Assembly: GCA_002167845.2 (NCBI GenBank)
Contig: NHBO02000020.1
Location: forward strand, 1 to 38,352
Source: Phycisphaera sp. TMED9
GTDB lineage: Bacteria; Planctomycetota; Phycisphaerae; Phycisphaerales; SM1A02
Direction: 5' to 3'
Length of the DNA: 38,352 bases
Within the stretch, counting starts at the first letter, position 1; each line of letters opens with the position of its first letter. A program made the translations under genes and the position numbers. This document shows positions 7,911-15,804 of the stretch, piece after piece. The notes under the pieces are model-generated. The model searched no databases. It saw only the letters and a program-made list of their open reading frames with translations, and had not been told where the DNA came from.

Positions 7911-9884
7911 TCAGTCGTTCTGGGAATCGCGTTCGCGGAGACTTCGAGTGATCGAGGCTTCGTGGACGGGCATGCTTGACTTGTCCAGAGAATCCTTGGC
8001 GGCATGAAACGCATCGGCATCCACGGACCGAGGATCCTTGCGGGCGCTCTGGATGAAGACTTCGACCACCGCGAGTTGCGAATCCACGACCTCGGCGATC
8101 GAGGACGGCAGCTCCCCACGGACCCGATCAAGCGCCTCGCGAATCCATTTCACATCAAGCGCCGCATTCACCGCGAGATCCACCACTCGATGAACCGCCA
8201 TGTCGTCACGAGCGTGCGTGAAGGAATCCGCCTCGATCTGGGCCACTTCCTCCCGCGTGAGCCCGTTGCTCGGCACGACCTGAACCCGAGCCCGGCGACC
8301 ACTCCGACGCTCCACCGCGTCGACCCCGAGGACACCGTTGGCGTCCACGTTGAAGGTCACTTCGATCTGGGGGATGCCCGCCGGCATCGGCGGCAGCCCG
8401 CGAAGTTCGAACCGTGCGAGACTGCGGCAGTCGGCGACCATCTCCCGTTCGCCCTGAACCACGTGCAACGCGACGTTGATCTGACCATCGACGCTGGTTG
8501 AGAACATCTCGACCGCCTTCGTCGGAACCATCGTGTTGCGGGACACCAGCTTCGCAACCGCGCCTCCGGCGGTTTCCAATCCGAGGCTGAGGGGAATCAC
8601 GTCGAGCAGGAGCGCGTCCTGCCGGACTCCGGACAGGATCGAACCCTGAACCGCCGCACCCATCGCGATCACTCGATCGGGGTCCAGAGCGACATACCCC
8701 GGTCGTCCGAACCACTTCTCCACCGCCTCCCGAATCATCGGCATCCGGGTCGAACCACCCACCATCACCACCTGATCGATCTTCGATGTCTCGAGCCCGG
8801 CGTCTCGGACGGCCCGTCGGCAGGCGTCGATGGTGCGATCGACCAGAGGCCGGGCCGCCTCCTCGAATGCCGATCGGGTCAGCATGCGATCGACGTCGGG
8901 CAGCACCCCACCACCATCAAGCACCAGCCTGGTGGCATCGGCATCACTCAACGCCTCCTTCGCACGAGCTCCGACTTCCCGGAGGATCGCCAGCCGGCGA
9001 GCACGCTCGGCCGGATCTCCATCGAGCACGGCTTCGTCGATCAGGTCCTGGATCAAGGCACGATCGAAGTCATCACCTCCGAGATTCGAATCGCCTGCGG
9101 TCGCGAGCACGCGGAAGATCGACTCACCGTCGGCATCGCCCGGGTCCGGCGGTATCACTTCGAGCACGGTGACATCGAAGGTTCCGCCTCCGAGGTCGTA
9201 GACGACGATGGTCTCCCCGGTTCCGCGAGTCCCGATGCCGTAGGCCAACGCCGCCGCCGTGGGCTCGTTGAGAATCCGGACCACCTCGAGCCCTGCGAGA
9301 CGTCCCGCATCTCGCGTCGCCTGTCGCTGAGCGTCGTCGAAGTACGCCGGCACCGTGATCACCGCTCGCCTTACCGCCCATCCCAGAACCGCTGAAGCCT
9401 GCTCGCGGAGATGCGAGAGGAGATCCGCGGAGATCTGCTGCGGGGTGCGGATTCGCCCGTCGATCTCCACGCTTGCCAGACCACGTGGCCCCTCGACGAC
9501 GGAGTATGGAAGCACCAACGCTTCCGCCTTCCGATCCGCATGGCTTCGACCCATGAATCGCTTGACGCTGAAGACGGTTCGAGTTGGATGAGATTTCAAG
9601 TCCGCCGCGGCCTCGGCGCCGACCGCCTCGACGGAATCGCTGGAATAACGAACCACCGACGGCACGAGATCCGCCTGATCATTGTCCGCCCGCGGATCCC
9701 CGACCCCGAGAATGCGAGAACCTCCCGCATCGGCGAATGCAACCAGCGAGTTCGTGGTTCCCAGATCAATTCCCACGATCAGGTCGACCGGATCGCCGGC
9801 AGCCTCGCCGTCAACGGAAGACTCACCGACGCCCGAGACGGGAGAAAGTTCTTCGCTGGACTCATCTTGCTCGTGACCGGACAT
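7911..9884 (-). CDS. hscA: Hsp70 chaperone, HscA-like
   Basis: ATP-dependent chaperone of 657 residues. The nucleotide-binding domain shows [53 protein letters not shown] and [11 protein letters not shown]. The substrate-binding domain carries [29 protein letters not shown] and [10 protein letters not shown]. The CRSLARFxLRGxPxxPAG stretch and the SVKRxMGRS form resemble HscA more than DnaK. The C-terminus ends SQND and lacks a DnaK-like EEV/D tail. HscA normally assists IscU, but no iscSUA, hscB or fdx gene is nearby, so the iron-sulfur role is inference. I start at the ATG at 9884: an upstream frame extension to 10001 crosses a terminator hairpin and is Arg-rich, and a TAGACT box ends 7 nt before 9884. 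An acidic tail of about 35 residues precedes the ATPase domain. Confidence 0.85.
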   Translation of the reverse strand: MSGHEQDESSEELSPVSGVGESSVDGEAAGDPVDLIVGIDLGTTNSLVAFADAGGSRILGVGDPRADNDQADLVPSVVRYSSDSVEAVGAEAAADLKSHPTRTVFSVKRFMGRSHADRKAEALVLPYSVVEGPRGLASVEIDGRIRTPQQISADLLSHLREQASAVLGWAVRRAVITVPAYFDDAQRQATRDAGRLAGLEVVRILNEPTAAALAYGIGTRGTGETIVVYDLGGGTFDVTVLEVIPPDPGDADGESIFRVLATAGDSNLGGDDFDRALIQDLIDEAVLDGDPAERARRLAILREVGARAKEALSDADATRLVLDGGGVLPDVDRMLTRSAFEEAARPLVDRTIDACRRAVRDAGLETSKIDQVVMVGGSTRMPMIREAVEKWFGRPGYVALDPDRVIAMGAAVQGSILSGVRQDALLLDVIPLSLGLETAGGAVAKLVSRNTMVPTKAVEMFSTSVDGQINVALHVVQGEREMVADCRSLARFELRGLPPMPAGIPQIEVTFNVDANGVLGVDAVERRSGRRARVQVVPSNGLTREEVAQIEADSFTHARDDMAVHRVVDLAVNAALDVKWIREALDRVRGELPSSIAEVVDSQLAVVEVFIQSARKDPRSVDADAFHAAKDSLDKSSMPVHEASITRSLRERDSQND

Positions 9885-9891
9885 TCCGAGC

Positions 9892-9897
9892 AGTCTA
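9892..9897 (-). promoter_or_regulatory. -10-like box (TAGACT) for the HscA-like gene
   Basis: Reverse-strand TAGACT ends 7 nt before the ATG at 9884, with no Shine-Dalgarno. It is identical to the box before the rhomboid gene. Confidence 0.5.
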
Positions 9898-9934
9898 CGG
9901 ACCCACGGGGATGCGAGAGGGCGCGTGGCGCGAA

Positions 9935-9967
9935 AACGACCCCGGATCCCTCGGATCCGGGGTCGTT
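9935..9967 (-). terminator. Perfect 15-bp stem-loop terminator
   Basis: AACGACCCCGGATCC (9935-9949) and its exact reverse complement (9953-9967) enclose a 3-nt loop. On the reverse strand the stem ends in TTTTCGCG, a short U-tract, so it should terminate transcription from the sigma-factor unit upstream before the Hsp70 gene. The forward strand has no T-run after the stem. Confidence 0.85.
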
Positions 9968-10069
9968 GACATCTCGAGCGGCGATGAACGCGGCAGGACA
10001 CCCTGAACTCACCGATTCAGGCGAATCCTCGGCCTTGATCGGCCCGATCGCATGCTCACCGCGCCTTGA

Positions 10070-10327
10070 TCATTCCGCGGCCGTCAGCATGGGCAGGGAG
10101 TGTGTCCCCTCATCAACCGACTCTTCCGAGGACTCCTCGGGTTGTGACGGCATCGGCCCGGCGAATCGGGTCGCCAGGACATCGAGGCGAGCACGGATTC
10201 TCTGCTTGCTCGCCGCTGCTTCGGCAAGAATGTCCGGATCGATGACGATCTGACTCTCCTGCGGCGGGTCGTTCGGAGTCGACCGACGCATGAATTCGAA
10301 GATGTTCTTTAAGTTTCTTGACACCAC
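10070..10327 (-). CDS. Overlapping frame at the 3' end of the sigma gene (separate small protein or true sigma C-terminus)
   Basis: An 85-codon frame begins at GTG 10327 inside the region-4 coding part of the sigma gene, in the +1 frame. It continues 43 bp beyond the sigma stop. Its third codon positions are mostly G or C, as in other genes here, while the overlapping sigma frame looks non-coding in this stretch. The product is soluble and acidic at its end, with IVIDPDILAEAAASKQR and PEESSEESVDEG. A GGAAA element lies about 6 nt before the GTG, and an internal ATG at 10291 is another possible start. The stretch NLKNIFEFMRR would also make a natural end to sigma region 4. A frameshift (programmed, mutational or an assembly error) joining the two frames is therefore as likely as two overlapping genes. 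No family recognised. Confidence 0.5.
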   Translation of the reverse strand: MVSRNLKNIFEFMRRSTPNDPPQESQIVIDPDILAEAAASKQRIRARLDVLATRFAGPMPSQPEESSEESVDEGTHSLPMLTAAE

Positions 10328-10886
10328 GATGTTTCCAGTTGTTGATGGTCGAAGTGCTCACACCAAGTGAACATGCTGCCTGCTCGTAACTCAATCCCCG
10401 GCACACGATCAGGTTGATGGCGGATTTCTCGTGGTCGTTCAGACAATTCATCGCCGACCCGAGATCTCCTGCACGGATGATGACCTGCCCGGAATGAGTC
10501 GTGGACTCGCCGAAACTCCGGGTCTCATCCGCTTTTCTCAATCTCCGAATGTCCTCCATGACTTCTCGACGACGGCGATCGCGGTGATAAGACTTCCGCA
10601 CGAGATTCTCGCCGACTCTGTAGAGGTAACTCACTGTCACCACACGTCTTTCGAGATTTTTGACTCGAAGAAGGCGAAAAAAAACCTCCTGGGTGACATC
10701 TGCCGCCGGGCCGGGCCCGACCAGCCGACAGAGAAAACTCGACACCTTGGAGTGGTGTGCCTCGTACAGATCCTTCACCAGTTGAATTCTCGCTGGCGGT
10801 GGCGATTCCGAAGGACGGACCGCCTCCGGCGGCACGGCCGAATCGCGGTTTTCAAGGGCGAGCGGCCCGATCGAAGTCCTGGACAT
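10113..10886 (-). CDS. ECF-type RNA polymerase sigma factor
   Basis: Predicted alternative sigma-70 family factor. Region 2 runs from about residue 37 (DLYEAHHSKVSSFLCRL, then ADVTQEVFFRLLR). Region 4 lies at about 150-195 (LNDHEKSAINLIVCRG, LSYEQAACSLGVSTSTINNW). I use the ATG at 10886 because AAAGGA lies 9 nt upstream; the frame opens further to 10916. The gene is visibly less GC-rich at codon position 3 than its neighbours and includes a run of eight T (sense strand) in the EVFFRLLR codons, a likely slippage site. After about residue 192 this frame becomes non-coding in character while the +1 frame becomes coding-like, so the true C-terminus is uncertain. No anti-sigma gene is adjacent. 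Different base composition may mean later acquisition. Confidence 0.75.
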   Translation of the reverse strand: MSRTSIGPLALENRDSAVPPEAVRPSESPPPARIQLVKDLYEAHHSKVSSFLCRLVGPGPAADVTQEVFFRLLRVKNLERRVVTVSYLYRVGENLVRKSYHRDRRRREVMEDIRRLRKADETRSFGESTTHSGQVIIRAGDLGSAMNCLNDHEKSAINLIVCRGLSYEQAACSLGVSTSTINNWKHRGVKKLKEHLRIHASVDSERPAAGESDRHRSGHSCRSSGEQAENPCSPRCPGDPIRRADAVTTRGVLGRVG

Positions 10887-11385
10887 CACATTCGGTCCTT
10901 TCTGCAGCCTGACCATTGCAGGCGAAGCTGTTCACCGCCTCCCCACGGAGAGGGCGGTCAGTTGATGGACGCGACTGTACGCACCGAGATCGAGGCCTCG
11001 AGGGCCCCTTGCGGTTTTTCAGGTGGATCCACCCCACGGTGACCCTCTCCAATCCCTACAGATCCTCCAGCCGCACCATTCCCGGCCCCACCGGGACGAA
11101 CACCGAGGACTGCAGGCGCTTCCAAGGCCGTCGGCGAAGGTCCCGGAACTGAAGAACTCGACGAAGATCTGCCAATCCCACGATGAGCCGAAAACACACC
11201 CGAAACTCCGCGTTGTCAGAGACACGGGTGGCCGGATTGACCGGTCACGCCCCGGAACGAGATTTCAAGAACACACTCTCCTGGGGAGTCTCCCTCGTTG
11301 CCTCCGAGGGTGGCTCCTCCTTTTTTCGTCTGTTCGGTGTTCGGCGTCGCCTCGTCCGACCCGCTTTCGGTCACCCGACCAGCGT
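10887..11385. other. Gene-poor 0.5-kb region
   Basis: No recognisable protein gene. Several short frames are open, but none has both consistent GC-rich third positions and a plausible start. The reverse frame 11056-11244 ends in a G/C-third-position run encoding VFVPVGPGMVRLEDL and could be the tail of a small or decayed gene. A forward-strand intrinsic terminator at 11285-11326 has no gene upstream of it, so a small forward RNA is possible. Confidence 0.5.
11285..11326 (+). terminator. Orphan forward-strand terminator
   Basis: CCCTCG (11292-11297) pairs with CGAGGG (11305-11310) around a 7-nt loop. An outer GGAG/CTCC stem (11285-11288 with 11314-11317) lengthens it across symmetric 3-nt internal loops. 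TCC and six T follow immediately. This has the form of an intrinsic terminator, but the nearest forward-strand gene upstream is clc, over 3 kb away behind reverse-strand genes. Confidence 0.5.
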
Positions 11386-11967
11386 TCAGCGAGCCGGCTG
11401 GTCAGCGGCGGGAAGCGCATCAAGCACACCTCGGAACTGCTGGGCCGAGATCGACTGCAAGACGTCCAGAACCGCCTGAGTCTCGGCATCGAAGGCCCGA
11501 CCGTCCGCCATCACCGTGAACTTGCGATGCGTCCCATCGAGTCGAAGGTCGACCTCGAGTTCACGCGGGCCGGAACCGGTCGACGGCTCGAAGGACTTCT
11601 CGAACCAACCGGCATCCTTCATCGCCGCCATCAGTGAAGATCTGGCCTCGGACGTGAACGTGAGACGAACCGGAGTCTGGTACTCGAGCGCCGCCTGGCC
11701 GCCCCCGAAGCGAAAGGTGCCGTCCGAGTCCCATTTGTAGAGCGCGTAGCGTTTCGCAGTACCGTCCGCATCGAGCAACCACATGTTGATCGCCGGCTGA
11801 TCCGGTTCATCAGGTATCCCCGTCGAGTTCCCCGGACCGACACAACCGACCAACGACATCGCAGACAAGGCGAAGACCATCGCGGAAAAGAGCACCGCGT
11901 TCACGATGTCATGACGATGAAGTCGCGGTCGTTGATGATCACACCCGGGGCGCACGGACAGGCTCAT
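11386..11967 (-). CDS. Putative lipoprotein, second gene of a coupled pair
   Basis: A 193-residue protein with a long hydrophobic segment (about 23-42) ending in LVGC, a lipobox-type site, followed by a Gly/Pro-rich linker. The start ATG at 11967 overlaps the upstream gene's stop (ATGA), and AAGGAG lies 6 nt before it, so the longer frame to 12195 is not the start. The mature part reads as beta-strands with an amphipathic helix (LTFTSEARSSLMAAMKDAG) and a closing helix (AVLDVLQSISAQQF). No known family recognised. Its order of elements loosely parallels that of the upstream lipoprotein, so the two may be distant paralogues acting together at the envelope. Function unknown. Confidence 0.75.
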   Translation of the reverse strand: MSLSVRPGCDHQRPRLHRHDIVNAVLFSAMVFALSAMSLVGCVGPGNSTGIPDEPDQPAINMWLLDADGTAKRYALYKWDSDGTFRFGGGQAALEYQTPVRLTFTSEARSSLMAAMKDAGWFEKSFEPSTGSGPRELEVDLRLDGTHRKFTVMADGRAFDAETQAVLDVLQSISAQQFRGVLDALPAADQPAR

Positions 11968-12650
11968 GAGGACTCCTTGGACGATCCGTCCTCGCGATAC
12001 CGACTCCAGGGATCCGGACCGAAGTCGTACCGTTCCGGAAATCGAATCGAATCGTCGGGCGGGACGTCCCACGCCCAGGCCAGGGCCGCCATGCGGCGCA
12101 TCGCCGAGCGCATCCGGGGATCTTCGACGTCGAACGTCGACGCGTCCCCGGGACTGGCATCTTCGGGAATCTCGAATCGTCGGACGATGGTCCAATCCCG
12201 GCCGTCACGCTGGAGATGCAGGATCTGGATCACCTCGTCGTCACCCGGCTCCAGCAGTTCGAGATTGCCCGAGTAGTTTCCAGCAGACGGCGAACCGAAG
12301 TCCAGAACATCCATCTCCTTCCACAGTTCGACCAGCTGGGCTCGATACAGCGATCTGGTCATGCCCGGTCGATCATCGACCCCCAGGTTGGCGCCGACAT
12401 CGGCTCGAAGGACGCCATCCGGAAGCACGATCGCCCGGGCCGGTCGAAGCTGCACCGGCCACGCACCGGGGTCCCGCTCGATTCGCACTCCAAGGCTCTC
12501 ACCCACGATCACCGTGGCATCGATGACCGAATCCTCGGCCAGACCATCGGAATCGACCCGGGAGGAGGTGCTCGAGCAACCCGCCGAGGCGAGGATCGGG
12601 AATACGAGTGCCAGAATGATCGTGGAGATTCGTCGAAGACTGAGTGCCAT
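11964..12650 (-). CDS. Putative lipoprotein, first gene of a coupled pair
   Basis: A 228-residue protein with a clear lipoprotein signal peptide: positive N-terminus (MALSLRR), hydrophobic core and lipobox LASAGC with Cys25. The mature region contains an LPDGVLRADVG strand pair, a helix RAQLVELWKEMDVLDFG, the strand pair around LELLEPGDDEVIQIL, and an Arg/Ala-rich helix. A C-terminal polar tail ends KESS. No family recognised. Translation of the next gene is coupled through ATGA. The reverse-strand box TAGTTT ends 6 nt before the start ATG, predicting a leaderless message. The gene is divergent from pheT, with the two start codons 65 bp apart. Confidence 0.75.
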   Translation of the reverse strand: MALSLRRISTIILALVFPILASAGCSSTSSRVDSDGLAEDSVIDATVIVGESLGVRIERDPGAWPVQLRPARAIVLPDGVLRADVGANLGVDDRPGMTRSLYRAQLVELWKEMDVLDFGSPSAGNYSGNLELLEPGDDEVIQILHLQRDGRDWTIVRRFEIPEDASPGDASTFDVEDPRMRSAMRRMAALAWAWDVPPDDSIRFPERYDFGPDPWSRYREDGSSKESS

Positions 12651-12656
12651 GTGTGA

Positions 12657-12662
12657 AAACTA
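12657..12662 (-). promoter_or_regulatory. -10-like box (TAGTTT) for the lipoprotein operon
   Basis: Reverse-strand TAGTTT ends six nucleotides before the ATG at 12650, with no Shine-Dalgarno. Confidence 0.5.
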
Positions 12663-12700
12663 GCACGCCCTCGACCCGCCCGCCGGAGGGCCTGAGGCGG

Positions 12701-12706
12701 TACTCT
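12701..12706 (+). promoter_or_regulatory. -10-like box (TACTCT) for pheT
   Basis: TACTCT ends 9 nt before the pheT ATG at 12716. No Shine-Dalgarno lies between them, so the transcript would be leaderless or have a leader of only a few nucleotides. Confidence 0.45.
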
Positions 12707-12715
12707 CCTCGGACC

Positions 12716-14782
12716 ATGCGAACGAGCATCAACTGGCTGAACGATTATCTGGATCCCGCCCTCGACGCCGAGACCCAGGCAGACCTCCTCACCGCCGCCG
12801 GATTCCCCTTTGACGGGGAGGATGTGGCTGAAAACGGCGAACCCTGGCAGGAGATCGAGACCACGAGCAATCGCGGCGACTGCCTTTGCCACTTCGGTCT
12901 CGCCAGAGAGGCGGCGCTGCTCGGCGGCTCCACGCTGAAAATGCCGGAGATCACCCTTCCTCAGGGCGGCCCCTCGATCTCGGACTCGATCGAGGTTCGG
13001 AACTCCGAGCCCGAACGCTGCCCCCTCTACACCGGACGAGTGATTCGTGGCGTCAAGGTGGGCCCGAGCCCGGAATGGCTGCAGCGGCGTCTGATCGCGA
13101 TCGGCCTGGTACCCCGGAACAACCTCGTCGACGCGACCAACTTCGTGCTCTTCGAGTACGGCCAACCCACTCATGTCTTCGACCTGGACACGCTTCGCGG
13201 CGGAATGATCGAGATCCGTGCCGCTCGTGCGGGCGAAGGGTTCCTCCCCATCGGCGAAGGTGCGGAACCGCTCGAACTCGTACCGGCGGACCTGGTGATC
13301 GCCGATGCCGAACGCGCCGTCGCCATGGCCGGCGTCAAAGGTGGCGCCGAGACGTCGGTGACCGATGGAACGACGAACATCCTGCTGGAAGCCGCGACCT
13401 TCGATCCGGTCGGCGTGCGGAACACCGCACGACGCCATCGCATCGCGAGTGATTCCTCCTACCGATTTGAACGGGGCGTCCATCCCGCGGAGATCTCGGT
13501 GGCGATGGACCGATTGACCGCCCTGATACTCGAACTCGCCGGCGGCGAGCTCTGCGACGGCGTGGTGGCGGACGGCCAGCCCATTCCAGAGCCCCGCACC
13601 GTTTCGATGCGCCCCGCACGCTGCCGGGCCGTCCTTGGAATCGAGATCTCGGACGAGGAGATCCTCCGGCTTCTTGAAGGCCTCGGCTTCGAACCGAACG
13701 CCTCCTCCGAGGACATTCGGTGCACGATTCCACCTCGACGCCTCGACATCGACCGCGAGGCCGATCTGATCGAGGAGATCGCTCGGACCCATGGCCTGGA
13801 CGCGCTCCCGATCAACGAGACCATCCGGATCCGAGCCGTCGCACCGCAACCGGTCGACGAAGGACTGAATGCGATCCGCGAAATGCTCGTCGGCGCCGGC
13901 TTCCACGAAACCGTGACCCACACCCTGATCGGTCCTGAGGCGGCAGCGGCTTTCCTCGAGACCGGACACGAGGTGCTGAAGGTCGATGACGATCGAGCCG
14001 CGGCCGAGCCCATCCTGCGGCCGAGCCTCGTCCCGAGCCTCCTTCGAGTCGCGAAGCACAATCACGATCTCGGAACCAGCAACGTCCGGCTTTTCGAGAC
14101 GGCCTCGGTGTTCGATCAATGCGACGGCCAGCATCGCGAGCGGCGATTGCTCGGACTGCTCGTCGACTCCCCGGATGGCGGCGTCGCTCGAGATGCCGCC
14201 TCGCTGGGCCAGGCGGCGTTCGGCGTGCTGCGAACCATCATTGATCGAGTCGTGAGAATCGTTGGAGACGGCGAAGTCGAGATCGACGACGCCCTCGATG
14301 TTCCCGGCTTCGCCGCCTCGGGCGTGGTTCGAGTGAATGGCCGATCGATCGGCACCCTCGGCGTGGTCGAACCCGGCGTCGCCTCACGATCCGGCCACGA
14401 TCGCCCGCTGGTCGCCGCGGAAATCGAGCTTGCGCCCGAAGGCGTCGCCGACGCGTTGGCGAGCTGGCCGCCGGAGAGCACCGCCACCGACCTGCCGGCC
14501 TATCCCTCGATCGATCGCGATCTGACGATCCTGGTCGACGAGCCGGTCAACTGGGCCGAGCTTGAACGAGCGATCCATGCGGGAACACCCGAACTTCTCG
14601 AATCGACGGAGTTCGTGACCGTCTTCCGAGGCGCCAAACTCCCCGCGGGTCGGAAGGCCATCACTCTCCGCCTCCGCTTCCGGGACCCGGATCGCACGCT
14701 CCGTCACGATGAAGTCGATCCCCAGATGAAGACCATCACCGACGCCCTGATCGCTTCGGTGGGCGGTGAGATCCGGCAATGA
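12716..14782 (+). CDS. pheT: Phenylalanyl-tRNA synthetase beta subunit, lacking the tRNA-binding OB domain
   Basis: Beta subunit of the alpha2-beta2 enzyme that charges tRNA-Phe. The 688-residue protein starts with the B1 segment (MRTSINWLNDYLDP) but jumps at about residue 45 to the ETTSNRGDCLCHFGLAREAALL element, which normally follows the EMAP/OB tRNA-binding domain. That domain (about 110 residues) is absent, explaining the length of 688 versus about 800. B3/B4 (about 95-265), B5 (about 290-360), the catalytic-like core and a C-terminal FDX-ACB anticodon-binding domain (about 595-688, starting YPSIDRDLTI) are present. The start at 12716 fits both the N-terminal motif and the TACTCT box. 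pheS is not next to it. The stop overlaps the next gene by ATGA. Confidence 0.95.
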   Translation: MRTSINWLNDYLDPALDAETQADLLTAAGFPFDGEDVAENGEPWQEIETTSNRGDCLCHFGLAREAALLGGSTLKMPEITLPQGGPSISDSIEVRNSEPERCPLYTGRVIRGVKVGPSPEWLQRRLIAIGLVPRNNLVDATNFVLFEYGQPTHVFDLDTLRGGMIEIRAARAGEGFLPIGEGAEPLELVPADLVIADAERAVAMAGVKGGAETSVTDGTTNILLEAATFDPVGVRNTARRHRIASDSSYRFERGVHPAEISVAMDRLTALILELAGGELCDGVVADGQPIPEPRTVSMRPARCRAVLGIEISDEEILRLLEGLGFEPNASSEDIRCTIPPRRLDIDREADLIEEIARTHGLDALPINETIRIRAVAPQPVDEGLNAIREMLVGAGFHETVTHTLIGPEAAAAFLETGHEVLKVDDDRAAAEPILRPSLVPSLLRVAKHNHDLGTSNVRLFETASVFDQCDGQHRERRLLGLLVDSPDGGVARDAASLGQAAFGVLRTIIDRVVRIVGDGEVEIDDALDVPGFAASGVVRVNGRSIGTLGVVEPGVASRSGHDRPLVAAEIELAPEGVADALASWPPESTATDLPAYPSIDRDLTILVDEPVNWAELERAIHAGTPELLESTEFVTVFRGAKLPAGRKAITLRLRFRDPDRTLRHDEVDPQMKTITDALIASVGGEIRQ

Positions 14783-15438
14783 ATGAGTCGAGCGGCCATT
14801 TCGCGAATCGGACGCTCGATGAGTTCACCGCCGATCTCGCCGCGAAGAAGTCCGTTCCCGGAGGCGGTGCCGCCGCCGGTTCGATGCTGGCGCATGCCGC
14901 GGGCCTCGCTGGAATGGTCATCGCGTTCAGCCACGGAAAGAAGAAGTTCGCGGAGTTCGAGCCCGATCTCGCCGAGGCCGCCGGCCGGCTCGAACGAATC
15001 CGCGAAGAGAGCCTGGAACTCGCGGATCTCGACGCGCACGGCTTCAAGACGCTGGCGGACCTCTGGCCACTCGCCGAAGACGACCCGACGCGCCGACAGG
15101 CGTGGCCTGCGGCGGTTCATGGCGCCATCGCCGCACCGCATCAACTCGTGCTCCGGGCCGCGGAGACGGTCCAGATCATCCAACGGCTGGTCGGCCGATC
15201 GAGCACGCTCCTCCGGAGTGATCTCGCCATCGCCGGTCGATTGGCGGGGTTCGCTGCGGAAGCCGCGGGCTGGAACGTCGATGTGAACCTCGATGCACTC
15301 CGCGGACTGGATGACGGAGCCCCGCTGGCGATCGCGATGGAAACCGAGACGCACGGCGCGATCCGCGCCGCCATCGCCGGAGCGGCCGCGATCGACGACG
15401 CCTGCAGAGCGGGCGGCCGCGACACCATCTCACCCTGA
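14779..15438 (+). CDS. Formiminotransferase-cyclodeaminase domain protein (methenyl-THF cyclohydrolase-like)
   Basis: Stand-alone cyclodeaminase/cyclohydrolase domain of 219 residues. Relatives act on formimino- or methenyl-tetrahydrofolate, in histidine breakdown or one-carbon metabolism. The characteristic N-terminal motif VPGGGAAAGSMLAHAAGLAGMV (about 27-48) is present, followed by long amphipathic helices and an Ala-rich C-terminus (AIRAAIAGAAAIDDA), giving the all-helical fold. The formiminotransferase domain of the bifunctional enzyme is missing, so the activity is more likely cyclohydrolase-like; substrate is inference. Translation is coupled to pheT by the ATGA overlap. Confidence 0.85.
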   Translation: MNESSGHFANRTLDEFTADLAAKKSVPGGGAAAGSMLAHAAGLAGMVIAFSHGKKKFAEFEPDLAEAAGRLERIREESLELADLDAHGFKTLADLWPLAEDDPTRRQAWPAAVHGAIAAPHQLVLRAAETVQIIQRLVGRSSTLLRSDLAIAGRLAGFAAEAAGWNVDVNLDALRGLDDGAPLAIAMETETHGAIRAAIAGAAAIDDACRAGGRDTISP

Positions 15439-15448
15439 GGTGGCGGGG

Positions 15449-15454
15449 TATGCT
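15449..15454 (+). promoter_or_regulatory. -10-like box (TATGCT) for the zinc-ribbon gene
   Basis: TATGCT overlaps a possible upstream ATG (15450). Reading it as a promoter box favours the ATG at 15498 as the start, leaving a leader of about 37 nt. Confidence 0.35.
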
Positions 15455-15497
15455 CTCCTCGAACCGCATCCCGTACTCGGACGTGAGACCCGGACTC

Positions 15498-15752
15498 ATG
15501 ACGGAACCGCGTGACAGAATCGAGATCGAAGGCCTTGAGCGATCTGCGGAGATTCCGCGGAGCGGTGCCGGCGCGGAGGATTCCAACCAACGCTTCATCA
15601 TGGTCTGGTTTCGGTGCTGCCATCAATACGGCCGTTTGAGTCGGAATGCTGCGGCGACCCGATACGAAGGACGATGCCCTCGGTGCGGAAGCAACGTCTC
15701 CGCCGGGATCGGCCCGGGCGGATCGACACGGCGCATCTTCGAAGCACGATGA
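15498..15752 (+). CDS. Small zinc-ribbon protein
   Basis: An 84-residue soluble protein. The C-terminal half contains VWFRCCHQYGRLSRN and YEGRCPRCGSNV, supplying a Cys/His pair and a CPxCG knuckle for a single zinc ribbon. It ends with a conserved-looking IGPGGSTRRIFEAR tail. The N-terminal half is polar and probably disordered. I placed the start at 15498 because the upstream ATG (15450) lies inside a promoter-like box. I think short proteins of this form occur in planctomycetes, but I recognise no assigned function; nucleic-acid binding is only a guess from the fold. Confidence 0.6.
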   Translation: MTEPRDRIEIEGLERSAEIPRSGAGAEDSNQRFIMVWFRCCHQYGRLSRNAAATRYEGRCPRCGSNVSAGIGPGGSTRRIFEAR

Positions 15753-15790
15753 GAATCACTCGGGAACATCCGGCTCGTTGCCGCCTCGGG

Positions 15791-15796
15791 TAGGGT
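15791..15796 (+). promoter_or_regulatory. -10-like box (TAGGGT) for the alpha/beta hydrolase
   Basis: TAGGGT ends 8 nt before the ATG at 15805, with no Shine-Dalgarno. The same hexamer precedes the sigma-factor gene at 28954. Confidence 0.45.
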
Positions 15797-15804
15797 GTCC
15801 CGCG

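Noticed and set aside
9885-10001. Upstream extension of the HscA-like frame to 10001
   Set aside because: It is Arg-rich, crosses a perfect terminator hairpin and the TAGACT box, and lacks similarity to Hsp70 N-termini.
10958-11197. Reverse frame with SSVPGPSPTAL, resembling a PEP-CTERM sorting tail
   Set aside because: There is no following hydrophobic helix with an Arg cluster, and no upstream secreted protein in frame. Probably chance.
12509-14134. A 541-codon reverse frame opposite pheT
   Set aside because: Overlaps pheT, which has unmistakable domain motifs, and also runs into the lipoprotein promoter region.
15450-15497. Alternative start of the zinc-ribbon gene at 15450
   Set aside because: This ATG lies inside the TATGCT promoter-like box, and the extra 16 residues lack any conserved feature.
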